11,203 bases of DNA, taken from NCBI GenBank assembly GCA_018610125.1, contig JAHEOI010000242.1, forward strand, positions 1 through 11,203, given 5' to 3'. The position numbers and the translations under genes were made by a program. The DNA comes from Verrucomicrobiota bacterium. Its GTDB lineage: Bacteria; Verrucomicrobiota; Verrucomicrobiia; Limisphaerales; JAHEOI01. Below are positions 1-7,537 of the stretch, in pieces. The notes beneath the pieces are model-generated. The model did not search any database, had not been told where the DNA came from, and worked only from the letters and a program-made list of their open reading frames with translations. Numbering within the stretch: the first letter of the stretch is position 1; each line of letters starts with the position of its first letter.

Positions 1-368
1 CCCATCAGCTCCTCGCCGTTGCGCACCTCCACCTTGACGTTCTCGTTCTCAAGGGCGGTGAAGTCCGCTCGCACCGAGACACCCTCATCTTCAGTCCGCT
101 CGAATCCAACCTCTCCCAAGGGCACATCCCTTTCTCCGTTAAACGTCCCCCTGGCCGTTATAAACGGAAACGGGTCAACATCCGCCGGGACCGGAATAGG
201 CCGGCCATCGGCTCGTATCGGCGTGAGGTCTACCGTAAAGGTAGACCGGGCATTGGCCTCGACTGAGACCCCGCCGACGGCACTGCCGGCATTGATGACC
301 TTCAATTGGTCCTGTGAGCGCTCCAACTGAGCATTGCCCAACGGCCGGTTTGGAAAGCCGGAAAACAT
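1..368 (-). repeat. Module copy 3 in the repeat protein (residues 906 onward, cut by the window)
   Basis: Partial copy starting FSGFPNRPLGNAQLE and containing ARGTFNGERDVPLG (977-990), identical to copy 1 at 11 of 14 positions, then VRADFTALENENVKVEVRNG. The insert and closing part lie beyond the left edge. Confidence 0.75.
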
Positions 369-3083
369 GACGCCTTCGGCGGCGCTTTCCTCGAGGATTT
401 CGAACGAATCCAGGCCTGCGGCCGTTAGCTCAATGTCCGAGGTGAAGAAGACCTCGGGACCGCTTGCCTCCGGCACCGTTACAACTCGGATCCGGTCCCC
501 GAGATATGTTTCATTGCCGACCTGGAACTCCACAGGCTCGGCCTGCATGGGGGGAGCTGCCAAATCCCAGGCACACGCCGCCAATGAGCTTCCCGGACCA
601 TCGATGAACGTCCAGAAATGGATCCAATGGAACCACCAATCCCAGGGCCAAACCACGCGTAAATTGGAGGGATCCTCAAATCGCACCGACGCGACGCGTC
701 CCTCGCCTTGCCAGATCTCGACATCCAATGGCCCTTCGGGGGCCACCCCGGCGAAGTCCGCCGTCAACACCCCTTGGTCTCCCTGCCGCGCAATATCAAT
801 CGTTGCCGCTGTGACACTCGGTTGGGGACTCGGGTCTCCTTGAGGCGCCAGCTTGGTCACGGCGCTGGCACTGAATGAATCCCCGTCCTCCATCTCCTCC
901 GAGAGTGTCGGAATGTTGGCTTCCCAGCCTACCGACTGCCCGGTATGAACGCGAACACCATCTTGGCCGCCATCACCGATCCCCGAAACGATAAGCCCCT
1001 CATCCGAGCTCTCCAGCTTGGCCTCTCCCAAAGCCTCGTGCGGCAGACCGTTAATGCCGTGTCGCACCTGGATCTCTGCGGTCTTCATGACCGGATCCAG
1101 GTCGGGGTTATCCGGCGTGAATGTGGCCTTGATCGTAAGCGGCCCGACCGTCAACTGTTCAGGCCCGGCTTCCCGCGCTGGGAGATCGTCAAACTCCGGC
1201 AGCACAAACTCAACTTCACCCGGTATCGGGTTGCCTTCGGCGTCGGTGACTCGAACGGCCCCCTCTAATTGCTCTTCGCCCAAGACCTCGCCAACGATAA
1301 CATCGCGCGGATCATAGCTCACATTTAGCGCGCCATCGCTAACAACAGCCTCTTTTTCCACCACCGCAGTGCGCCCTCTGCTGTCCGAGGCTGTAATCCT
1401 TATGGAATGTTTTCCGAGAGTGGCATCCCACATCACCGTGAATGGGGCGCTTTTCGCCTCACCGATCTTCTCGCCGTCCACAAAGAATTCTATTAGGTCG
1501 ACGCTGGCATCACCAAGTCTTAACACCTCAGTCCCAAGCTCGATATTTCCAGGTTCAATCCCTGAGAGGTCAGACGGTTGCACCGCTAGCGCTATCTCCG
1601 ACTCCTCCGTAATCGTGAAGCCATCAATTCTGGAAGCCTGAATATTAAATTCCGACAGACCTTCGATCTTTCCCTCGGCCTCCCGTGCCAGCAATCGTAT
1701 CTCGTCTCCGACCAGAGTACCCTCCCCTGTCTCCAACGACACAGGGCTCACAAAGGACCAAATGAAGCATGGTAGCGGCGGGCGAGGCGGGATTTTACCG
1801 CAACCATCGACCATTGTCACAGGAATTGTTCCAACCATCCCATCCTCGACGGAAACTTCCCCCACCTTCGTTCCGTCATTTACGACCTGTACCAACACCC
1901 CAGGGTCTCCGAGCTCGCTGTAATCCGTTCTAACTTCCAGATTCTCTCCTCGTCGCACCAACGACGAGCTCCCTACAGAAACATCGGTTTCGCCATTGAA
2001 GGTGCCACGCGCCCCAAGGCTAATCGCAGCCTTCTCTCTCTCCAACTCAAGAGGCTCCAAGTCCACCCGAAAGAAATCTGCCTGCTGTAAGTCTATTGAA
2101 ACGCCGTCTTGCCCGGTATCACCAAATTTCTCGAACGACAGATTACCGCCAGACACTTCATAGGTCGCCTCACCGAGCAATCTGTGCGGATGGCCAAACA
2201 TCACAAAATCGCCCGGGACCTCCGCAACCTCTTCCCCGATCATGTTATTTTGGAACCCATTCGGGAGTTTTTCATCCAAGCTTTCCAACACCTCCGTCTC
2301 AAATGTCTCAGCGATAGTCTTGTATAGAACACTCGGATCGGAGAGAATTTCGTTGCTCAAGAAGGTGCCCGGACGCACGTTGTCGTTAAGCAACTTGTCG
2401 GCCGGCCTTAAAATCCCCTCTGGCGAAAACACGTTAGGAGAAAAGCCAATAATCTCTTCGAAATACTTTCGCTCAACCTGGGGAAGGCCTTCTTTCAATA
2501 TCTTTTCAGTGTTATCCAGGACCCCGCTAATCGTGAGTGACCCCTGGTCGGGAAATAGGTTCTCTTCGGACAATACTTCGGAGGCGTTCCGAAGCGTCTC
2601 AGCATAAACTTTATGCTGCTGTTGATATTTTTTAAACGCCGCCACTCCGCTTCGATGGCGCTGATTCATTTCTCGGCGTGCCCCGTACGCAGCGGAGGTG
2701 TCGCCCGCGTTAAGGGCCGCGACGAGCTCGACACGGGCTTTGTTCCACGCTGAAACAGCGGTGCCAAGTCTGCGCGCTCGATTTATCAACGTGCCGGCTC
2801 CGTCCCAAACCGGCTTAAAGTGCAATTCAGAATCTTCGGGAAATTGCTCTCTATACCACTCGTCTGAGATTTCGAAGGGTCCATCCGAAGTGGAAGGAAC
2901 CGCGGTTAACTGTTCGTCGATAAACTTGGCCCCATAGTACCCGACCTGGAAGCCCGCTGCGGGTTTCCAAAACACCCCTGCGGCGGTTGTCGCGTTTGCC
3001 AACGAATCACATTTATCATGGGCATGGAGTGTCATAGGACCAAGAATGCCCGTCGTTATTAGAAGAAGAAGGACCCGTTTCAT
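1..3083 (-). CDS. Large secreted repeat protein, 3' end outside window
   Basis: Open without a stop from ATG 3083-3081 to the left window edge: at least 1027 codons, C-terminus missing. The start has a good signal peptide (M-K-R, hydrophobic residues 4-18, LHA cleavage site near residue 21) and a GGTGA ribosome-binding site 4 nt upstream. Residues ~99-173 are rich in A, R, K, E and Q and look helical, possibly coiled coil. From residue 295 the protein is beta-rich and built of a repeated module: 295-495, 675-900 and 906 to beyond 1027. Between copies 1 and 2 are an Ig-like domain (~505-582, containing FFVDGEKIGEA) and a second Ig/MBG-like domain (~585-674, containing ATFTPDNPD). A cluster of six tryptophans lies at 812-824. 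No catalytic motif was seen. It is divergent from the CotH-like operon. I do not recognise the family; a structural or adhesive surface role is an inference from repeats and export. Confidence 0.9.
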   Translation of the reverse strand, partial: MKRVLLLLITTGILGPMTLHAHDKCDSLANATTAAGVFWKPAAGFQVGYYGAKFIDEQLTAVPSTSDGPFEISDEWYREQFPEDSELHFKPVWDGAGTLINRARRLGTAVSAWNKARVELVAALNAGDTSAAYGARREMNQRHRSGVAAFKKYQQQHKVYAETLRNASEVLSEENLFPDQGSLTISGVLDNTEKILKEGLPQVERKYFEEIIGFSPNVFSPEGILRPADKLLNDNVRPGTFLSNEILSDPSVLYKTIAETFETEVLESLDEKLPNGFQNNMIGEEVAEVPGDFVMFGHPHRLLGEATYEVSGGNLSFEKFGDTGQDGVSIDLQQADFFRVDLEPLELEREKAAISLGARGTFNGETDVSVGSSSLVRRGENLEVRTDYSELGDPGVLVQVVNDGTKVGEVSVEDGMVGTIPVTMVDGCGKIPPRPPLPCFIWSFVSPVSLETGEGTLVGDEIRLLAREAEGKIEGLSEFNIQASRIDGFTITEESEIALAVQPSDLSGIEPGNIELGTEVLRLGDASVDLIEFFVDGEKIGEAKSAPFTVMWDATLGKHSIRITASDSRGRTAVVEKEAVVSDGALNVSYDPRDVIVGEVLGEEQLEGAVRVTDAEGNPIPGEVEFVLPEFDDLPAREAGPEQLTVGPLTIKATFTPDNPDLDPVMKTAEIQVRHGINGLPHEALGEAKLESSDEGLIVSGIGDGGQDGVRVHTGQSVGWEANIPTLSEEMEDGDSFSASAVTKLAPQGDPSPQPSVTAATIDIARQGDQGVLTADFAGVAPEGPLDVEIWQGEGRVASVRFEDPSNLRVVWPWDWWFHWIHFWTFIDGPGSSLAACAWDLAAPPMQAEPVEFQVGNETYLGDRIRVVTVPEASGPEVFFTSDIELTAAGLDSFEILEESAAEGVMFSGFPNRPLGNAQLERSQDQLKVINAGSAVGGVSVEANARSTFTVDLTPIRADGRPIPVPADVDPFPFITARGTFNGERDVPLGEVGFERTEDEGVSVRADFTALENENVKVEVRNGEELM
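384..1061 (-). repeat. Module copy 2 in the repeat protein (residues 675-900)
   Basis: Second full copy. Landmarks matching copy 1 are GLPHEALGEAKLE, GQDGVRV, LTADFAGVAPEGPLDVEIWQG and, near the end, GDRIRVVTVPEASG and FEILEES. The ARGTFNGE signature has been lost and replaced by a GDSFSASAVTKLAPQ stretch. The variable insert here carries the tryptophan cluster. Copy 3 follows after only about five residues. Confidence 0.7.
1599..2201 (-). repeat. Module copy 1 in the repeat protein (residues 295-495)
   Basis: First full copy of the internal protein repeat. It opens with FGHPHRLLGEA, passes through GQDGVSIDL, the signature ARGTFNGETDVSVG (358-371) and a strand pair RTDYSEL...VLVQVVNDG, then a variable Pro-rich insert (PPRPPLPCFIW), and closes with GDEIRLLAREAEG and FTITEES. 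The same order of landmarks occurs in copy 2. Similarity was aligned by eye on the translated protein; boundaries are good to about 10 residues. Confidence 0.75.
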
Positions 3084-3087
3084 AATA

Positions 3088-3092
3088 TCACC
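3088..3092 (-). promoter_or_regulatory. Ribosome-binding site of the repeat protein gene
   Basis: On the minus strand GGTGA sits 4 nt before ATG 3083. It matches the 3' half of the GGAGGTGA Shine-Dalgarno consensus and supports this start, as does the signal peptide that follows. Confidence 0.6.
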
Positions 3093-3154
3093 AAAGTCTC
3101 TTTTCCGGATTACATACTGCGTCGGCTCGCTCTTTCGGGATCAATTGGAAAATG

Positions 3155-3183
3155 ATTTTAAACATTAATTGAGCCGAAGGCAA
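3155..3183 (-). promoter_or_regulatory. Candidate sigma-70-type promoter of the repeat protein gene
   Basis: Read on the minus strand: TTGCCT (3183-3178) as -35, a 17-bp spacer, and TAAAAT (3160-3155) as -10. The predicted start of transcription is near 3148, giving a 5' leader of about 65 nt. The stretch is notably AT-rich compared with the coding DNA around it. This is a motif match only; promoter consensus in this phylum is poorly defined. Confidence 0.45.
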
Positions 3184-3293
3184 TAAGTGAATACACCTAG
3201 TAAGAATAAAAGAAGCACCTTAGGAAACTCTTTTAGTTTCTGGAAGATTTCGCCTACTGTATGTGTCAAGCTGTTCATGAATTGGTGTAAGCT

Positions 3294-3303
3294 CCCCCCC
3301 CCC
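3294..3303. repeat. C10 homopolymer tract
   Basis: Ten consecutive C between GCT and AATCTGG, upstream of both divergent genes. Such tracts are prone to slippage and also to sequencing error. Confidence 0.9.
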
Positions 3304-3310
3304 AATCTGG

Positions 3311-3324
3311 CGGAGAGCTCTCCG
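3311..3324. promoter_or_regulatory. 14-bp perfect palindrome, possible operator
   Basis: CGGAGAGCTCTCCG equals its own reverse complement. It lies 8 bp beyond the C tract, about 130 bp upstream of the candidate repeat-protein promoter and about 205 bp upstream of the CotH-operon promoter. It could bind a dimeric regulator; no known regulon is recognised. Confidence 0.35.
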
Positions 3325-3528
3325 GAGTCTCCCAATCGATCGTGACCTCGTGACCCACTGAATATCGGCCGAAATCCCACGTGATGAATTGGCGGAGTGA
3401 AGCGCTTTTTGCTTCGCTGTTCTCGTTGCGCGGGACCGCATAGCCTAGGTGAGCTGCAACCTTGTTGGGGAACTTTCGCACCGCAGCCCGGTTGGCTCAC
3501 GTCACAACGAGCGCCTCTATCTTTCCAT

Positions 3529-3558
3529 TTGCATCGATTGCGCTGCCGGGAATATTAT
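3529..3558 (+). promoter_or_regulatory. Candidate sigma-70-type promoter of the CotH-like operon
   Basis: TTGCAT (3529-3534), an 18-bp spacer and TATTAT (3553-3558). Transcription would begin near 3565, so the ATGs at 3449 and 3557 would be upstream of or inside the promoter and the first usable ATG with a ribosome-binding site is 3590. Motif-based only. Confidence 0.4.
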
Positions 3559-3576
3559 GGCCGCCACAATCGTAAA

Positions 3577-3580
3577 AGGA
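3577..3580 (+). promoter_or_regulatory. Ribosome-binding site deciding the CotH-like start
   Basis: AGGA with a 9-nt gap to ATG 3590. The alternative in-frame ATG at 3632 has no purine-rich site before it, and the far upstream ATG at 3449 would place a non-secretory 47-residue leader before the signal peptide. Confidence 0.5.
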
Positions 3581-3589
3581 CCAAAGCCA

Positions 3590-6500
3590 ATGATTTTCAG
3601 TCGAAAGCTCCGTATTTCCAGTAAACCACCAATGCGTTTCGGGCTTCGGAGGTGTCTCGTCCTATTGTGGGCGGCGTGCGTTTGGCTGTCAGCGGCCCCG
3701 GCCATCCCGCAGCTCCAGATCGCCGAGGTTGTATCGGCCAATCGCGGGAGCATCGCCGACGAAGAGAACGATTTCAGCGACTGGATCGAGCTTCGGAATC
3801 TCGGGAATTCAAAACGCGATCTCCAGGGTTTCGGACTGTCAGACGACTCGTCGGAGCCATTCAAATGGCGTTTCCCGGGACAGGAGCTCGATCCCCGAGA
3901 ATCATTGCTTGTCTTCGCCTCCGGGAAAGATCGATTGTCCGCAACCCCGTTGTCGCCCGATGGGATCCCCGGATTACAGCTCTGGCTTAAAGCCGATTCG
4001 ATGGGGAAGGGGCCTCCTGATGCCGGGATCACCGGGGCCGGATCTCAGGTGGCAATCTGGCCCGACCAAAGTAGGTCCGAGCATCATCTTCGGCAACCCC
4101 GGGTCGAGGCCAGGCCGAGCTGGGTCCCGGACGGCCTCAACGGACAACCGACCATTCGCTTCGACGGCAAGGAGGACTACTTGCGTCTGGATTACACCCC
4201 GGATCTGAATCCGGAGTCGCTCACGCTGTTTGCGATTGCCAAAAAGCGCGGTGGAAGCGGCTTTCAAACGATCCTCCTTTCCAGGAGCACGGAGTTTTCC
4301 GGCTACAACCTCTACGCAAATCCCGACAACCGGTGGAGCCTTTGGGGCGGGATTGGGAGCCTTTGGAAACAGCTCCGCAGTAAAAGGGGGATCGCGCTCA
4401 ACCGTCCCTACCTGCTCACCGGTGCTTATTCAAGATATCGGGCAGCATTCCACATCAACGGGCAGAGAGCCGATATCGAGAGCTTCCCGATCCGCCGGAA
4501 CCGCAGTCGCCCTCTCTACCTGGGCGCGGGCGCGAAGCGCTCCGGCGAGCCCGCGTTGTTTTTTAACGGCGATATCTCTGAAGTGATCGTTTATGACCAC
4601 CGGCTGCAGCAACGCTCACGGCGGCGGATTGAGCGTTACATGGCCCGGAAGTACGGGATCACGCTCCGGACTTGGCTCCATACCAACTTCAAAGTTGACG
4701 CGGATGGAGAACCCCTTTTGTTGACGTCGCCGTCCGGCAACACGGTCGATCAAATTTGGGTGCCTTCCATGCCTCCCGGGCATTCTTACGGGCGCCCCCG
4801 GCAAAACCGCCAAGAGCTACAGTTTTTCTCATCTCCAACCCCGGACTCCGAGAATCCCGACGAAGGTTACCCGCGGTTCGCGAAACCACCTCGGTTTTCA
4901 ATCAAGGCAGGATTCTACAAGGAGCCCGTCCGAGTAAGATTGTTGCCTCAGACCCCGTCCGCCGAAATCCGGTATACCCTTGACGGCAGCCGTCCTACCG
5001 CCGCCTCCCCTCTCTTTTCAAACGCTATTCGGCTGGAAACGAATACTGTGGTCCGAGCCCGGGCATTCCATCCGGGAACCGGGCCGAGTCGGGTTGTCAC
5101 ACACAGTTATTTCGTGGGTGAGGGGACCTCGCTACCGGTGATCTCCCTTAGCACAGATCCAGCCCACCTTTGGGACGAAGAGAGCGGGATCTACACGCAC
5201 TTCAAGCCCTCTTTCGATGGGCGTCAGTGGGAACGCCCGGTCCATATCGAATTCTTCGAGTCGAACGAAAGCTTCGGGATCGGATTTAATGCCGGCATCC
5301 GGATCCACGGTGGGAACATTACGACCCGGTTCCCCCAAAAATCGATCCGTGTCTACACGCGCCAGGAATATGGCCGGCATGCCGTGGAGTACCCATTCTT
5401 CCCCGATCATCCAATCACCCGATTCCGTCGGTTGATTTTGCGGAATTCCGGGCAGGATTGGATGGTGACCCATTTTCGGGATGGTTTGATGCAGAGCCTT
5501 ATCGAAGAGCTCCCGACGCTCGACACGCAGGCTTACCGGCCGGTCAACACCTTCATCAACGGTCAATATTGGGGAATCTACAATCTCCGTGAGCGAACTG
5601 ATGAAGATTACCTGGCTTCAAAACATCGGGTCGATCCGGACAACGTCGATATTCTGGAAAACCAAAGCCTGCCCAATCAAGGTAAGCCCGACCACTACCG
5701 CCGTCTACTGCGGTTTATCCGCAACCACTCGGTTCGAGAGCCGAAGACGCTGAGCCGGATTGGTAGGATGATGGATTTGCAGAATTACATTAATTATACC
5801 GCATCGGAGATCTATTTCGCCAATACGGGTTGGCCGGGGCAGAATATCCGGTATTGGCGACTAAGATCGCCCCACGGTAAGTGGCGATGGCTCATGTTTG
5901 ATACCGACTCCGGCTTTGGTCTAAAGACCTCGCCGTCTCATGATACGCTCGGCTTCGCAACAGCCACCGGATCTGACTTCTACGGGAATCCTGACTGGGC
6001 CACATTCCTCCTCCGCAAGCTCCTGACCAACGCGGAATTTCGTATCCGATTCACCAATCGGCTCGCCGACCTCTTGAACACCAAGTTTCGACCGCAGCGG
6101 GTCGTGGAGCGCATTCATCAGCTTGCTGATAGATTGGAGCCGGCAATGCCGAGGCAGATTGCCCGCTGGAGGGAGCAAGCCACGGAACCCCAAGGCGAGG
6201 CGGTCCAGACCATGGCCGCTTGGAGAGATGAAGTGGCACGTCTTCGGGAGTTTGCGGAGCATCGTCCCGACCACCTCCGACAGGATCTCGTCAAGCACTT
6301 CAACCTGTCTGGAACGTCGGAGCTAACGACCGACGTCACCCCTCCTCAAGGAGGCAGCGTCTCTGTCAATACCCTCACACTCGACTCGGACTCTCTTCCC
6401 TGGCACGGGACTTATTTCCAAGGGGTTCCAGTCCACTTGGCAGCTCAACCGGCCCCGGGCTTCAAATTCGTCCGGTGGCAAGGGGACGTTAAGAGTGCAT

Positions 6501-7537
6501 CCGCATCATTACGGCTCGAGCTCGCCAAGGACAGCCAAGTCACCGCCGTCTTCGAAAAAAACACCGAGGCGGCCGCTCCATCGCAAAATTCTTCGGGGCT
6601 CTTGGTTTCGGAAATCATGTACCATCCCTCGGAGACCGAGGCGCTTCAATTTGTGGAGCTGTATAATTCCGGCCGGACCCCCATAGACCTCGGGAACGCG
6701 CGATTTGTGGACGGGATTGAGCTTGAACTTCCGGACGGCGCGGTCTTGCCGGGAAACGGTTTTGGAATTGTCGCCAAGGGAGCCTCGTTCAACAACTTTG
6801 CGCGTACCCGAGCTTACTATGGAATCGAGTGGGACACGACGATATGGGGCCCCTTTGAAGGAAACTTGGACAATGGTGGGGAAAGGGTGGCCATCGCTTC
6901 CGACAGCAGGTCGGAAATCGCGCAGGGCTCGCGCCCCCTACTACACGACGCGGTCACCTATTCGGATGATGCCCCGTGGCCGGCCGAACAAGCCGACGGC
7001 GGTGGCAAGAGCTTGCATCGACGATTGTTCCATCAACCGAATTCGGAAGCCGGAAACGCCCACAAGCATTGGGTCGGCGACAGCCCTTCTCCTGGGTATT
7101 CGCGATATCTGGACGACGACGGCGACAGCATTCCCTCAGTGTGGGAAGATCGACACGGTCTCGACCCCGGTTCGGCCTCGGATGGAGACAAGGATCCCGA
7201 CAAAGATGGCTTGGTCAACCGGATCGAATACTTGGGCGGTACCGATCCGCGCAACAAGCAGAGCGGCCTTGACATCGACCACCTCGGGTTTCGAACAGAT
7301 CCGCAAGGTCCAGAGATGCTACTTCAGGTGCATGCGTTGCCTCGCCACGATCTTTGGTTGCAACATCGCCGAAATTTAGAGTCGAGCGCGAGCTGGAAAG
7401 GCACGACGTTCCCCGCGAAGCCCTTTGATCGTCTCATCCAGGTCGTCCATCGACCCAATTTGCCGGCCGATCGCCACTTTTATCGCCTTTGGCTCAAACG
7501 GCCCCCATCAAACGCTTCCCCCGGAGCTCCACAATGA
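3590..7537 (+). CDS. Secreted CotH-like kinase-fold protein with lamin tail domains
   Basis: 1315 residues. Signal peptide ~1-36: basic R/K-rich start, hydrophobic 22-36. Domains in order: lamin tail first half 40-115 (SDWIELRN, LVFASGKDR); inserted LamG/concanavalin-like domain ~126-358 (LQLWLKAD, IRFDG, ISEVIVYD); lamin tail second half 362-420 (LHTNFKVDADGE); chitobiase C-terminal-like domain ~436-508 (IRYTLDGSRPT); CotH-like domain ~514-905 (GQYWGIYNLRERTDEDYL, NIRYWR, then MFDTDSGFG with D771 and D773 as likely metal-binding acidic residues by analogy with CotH); InlB B-repeat-like domain ~910-990 (GFKFVRWQGD); second lamin tail 1002-1168 (VSEIMYHPSE, FVELYNSG); acidic EF-hand/thrombospondin-3-like repeats 1173-1222 (DDDGDS, DKDPDKDG); C-terminal module ~1240-1303 ending HFYRL. 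CotH proteins are known as atypical protein kinases that phosphorylate exported proteins; activity here is inferred. First gene of an operon; its stop overlaps the next start. Confidence 0.92.
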   Translation: MIFSRKLRISSKPPMRFGLRRCLVLLWAACVWLSAAPAIPQLQIAEVVSANRGSIADEENDFSDWIELRNLGNSKRDLQGFGLSDDSSEPFKWRFPGQELDPRESLLVFASGKDRLSATPLSPDGIPGLQLWLKADSMGKGPPDAGITGAGSQVAIWPDQSRSEHHLRQPRVEARPSWVPDGLNGQPTIRFDGKEDYLRLDYTPDLNPESLTLFAIAKKRGGSGFQTILLSRSTEFSGYNLYANPDNRWSLWGGIGSLWKQLRSKRGIALNRPYLLTGAYSRYRAAFHINGQRADIESFPIRRNRSRPLYLGAGAKRSGEPALFFNGDISEVIVYDHRLQQRSRRRIERYMARKYGITLRTWLHTNFKVDADGEPLLLTSPSGNTVDQIWVPSMPPGHSYGRPRQNRQELQFFSSPTPDSENPDEGYPRFAKPPRFSIKAGFYKEPVRVRLLPQTPSAEIRYTLDGSRPTAASPLFSNAIRLETNTVVRARAFHPGTGPSRVVTHSYFVGEGTSLPVISLSTDPAHLWDEESGIYTHFKPSFDGRQWERPVHIEFFESNESFGIGFNAGIRIHGGNITTRFPQKSIRVYTRQEYGRHAVEYPFFPDHPITRFRRLILRNSGQDWMVTHFRDGLMQSLIEELPTLDTQAYRPVNTFINGQYWGIYNLRERTDEDYLASKHRVDPDNVDILENQSLPNQGKPDHYRRLLRFIRNHSVREPKTLSRIGRMMDLQNYINYTASEIYFANTGWPGQNIRYWRLRSPHGKWRWLMFDTDSGFGLKTSPSHDTLGFATATGSDFYGNPDWATFLLRKLLTNAEFRIRFTNRLADLLNTKFRPQRVVERIHQLADRLEPAMPRQIARWREQATEPQGEAVQTMAAWRDEVARLREFAEHRPDHLRQDLVKHFNLSGTSELTTDVTPPQGGSVSVNTLTLDSDSLPWHGTYFQGVPVHLAAQPAPGFKFVRWQGDVKSASASLRLELAKDSQVTAVFEKNTEAAAPSQNSSGLLVSEIMYHPSETEALQFVELYNSGRTPIDLGNARFVDGIELELPDGAVLPGNGFGIVAKGASFNNFARTRAYYGIEWDTTIWGPFEGNLDNGGERVAIASDSRSEIAQGSRPLLHDAVTYSDDAPWPAEQADGGGKSLHRRLFHQPNSEAGNAHKHWVGDSPSPGYSRYLDDDGDSIPSVWEDRHGLDPGSASDGDKDPDKDGLVNRIEYLGGTDPRNKQSGLDIDHLGFRTDPQGPEMLLQVHALPRHDLWLQHRRNLESSASWKGTTFPAKPFDRLIQVVHRPNLPADRHFYRLWLKRPPSNASPGAPQ
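7523..7526 (+). promoter_or_regulatory. Ribosome-binding site for the beta-helix gene
   Basis: GGAG lies inside the final codons of the CotH-like gene, 7 nt before ATG 7534. It favours 7534 over the in-frame ATG at 7489, which would put 15 extra residues before the signal peptide. Confidence 0.65.

Larger units (their letters stand above)
3084..3589. other. Divergent intergenic region (506 bp)
   Basis: This region separates the two divergently read transcription units. Besides the two candidate promoters it holds a perfect 14-bp palindrome, a run of ten C, and two small inverted repeats: GAAACT/AGTTTC at 3224-3240 with a 5-nt loop, and an 8-bp stem with one G-T pair at 3396-3418 with a 7-nt loop. 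Neither stem is followed by a T run in a position that would make it a convincing terminator. TGGCGGAG occurs twice (3308-3315, 3390-3397). Short open frames here lack ribosome-binding sites and protein-like composition, so I call no gene. Confidence 0.7.

Noticed and set aside
334..843. 169-codon plus-strand frame at the left end
   Set aside because: It is antisense to the repeat-protein gene, which is open for over 1000 codons on the other strand and has a clear signal peptide and internal repeats.
3224..3240. GAAACT/AGTTTC stem-loop as a terminator
   Set aside because: Only 6 bp of AT-rich stem, with no T run after it on either strand; it lies upstream of the start codons of both divergent genes, not after a gene end.
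3396..3418. AGTGAAGC/GCTTCGCT stem-loop as a terminator or insertion-sequence end
   Set aside because: The T run is in the loop and not after the stem, no matching copy occurs elsewhere in the window, and no transposase is present.
3165..3500. 111-codon minus-strand open frame in the intergenic region
   Set aside because: No ribosome-binding site, it runs across the C tract and palindrome, and its composition (rich in R, S, P, G) is not protein-like. Two other overlapping frames are open there as well.
3449..3589. Longer N-terminus for the CotH-like protein from ATG 3449
   Set aside because: The extra residues are not secretory in character, and the candidate promoter and the AGGA site lie downstream of that ATG. 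ATG 3590 gives a proper signal peptide.
6705..7379. 224-codon plus-strand frame inside the CotH-like gene
   Set aside because: It overlaps the second lamin tail and EF-hand-like region in another frame and has the R/T/P-rich composition of a shadow frame.
7489..7533. Longer N-terminus for the beta-helix protein from ATG 7489
   Set aside because: It would overlap the upstream gene by 49 nt and add 15 residues before the signal peptide; ATG 7534 has GGAG at 7-nt spacing and the ATGA overlap.
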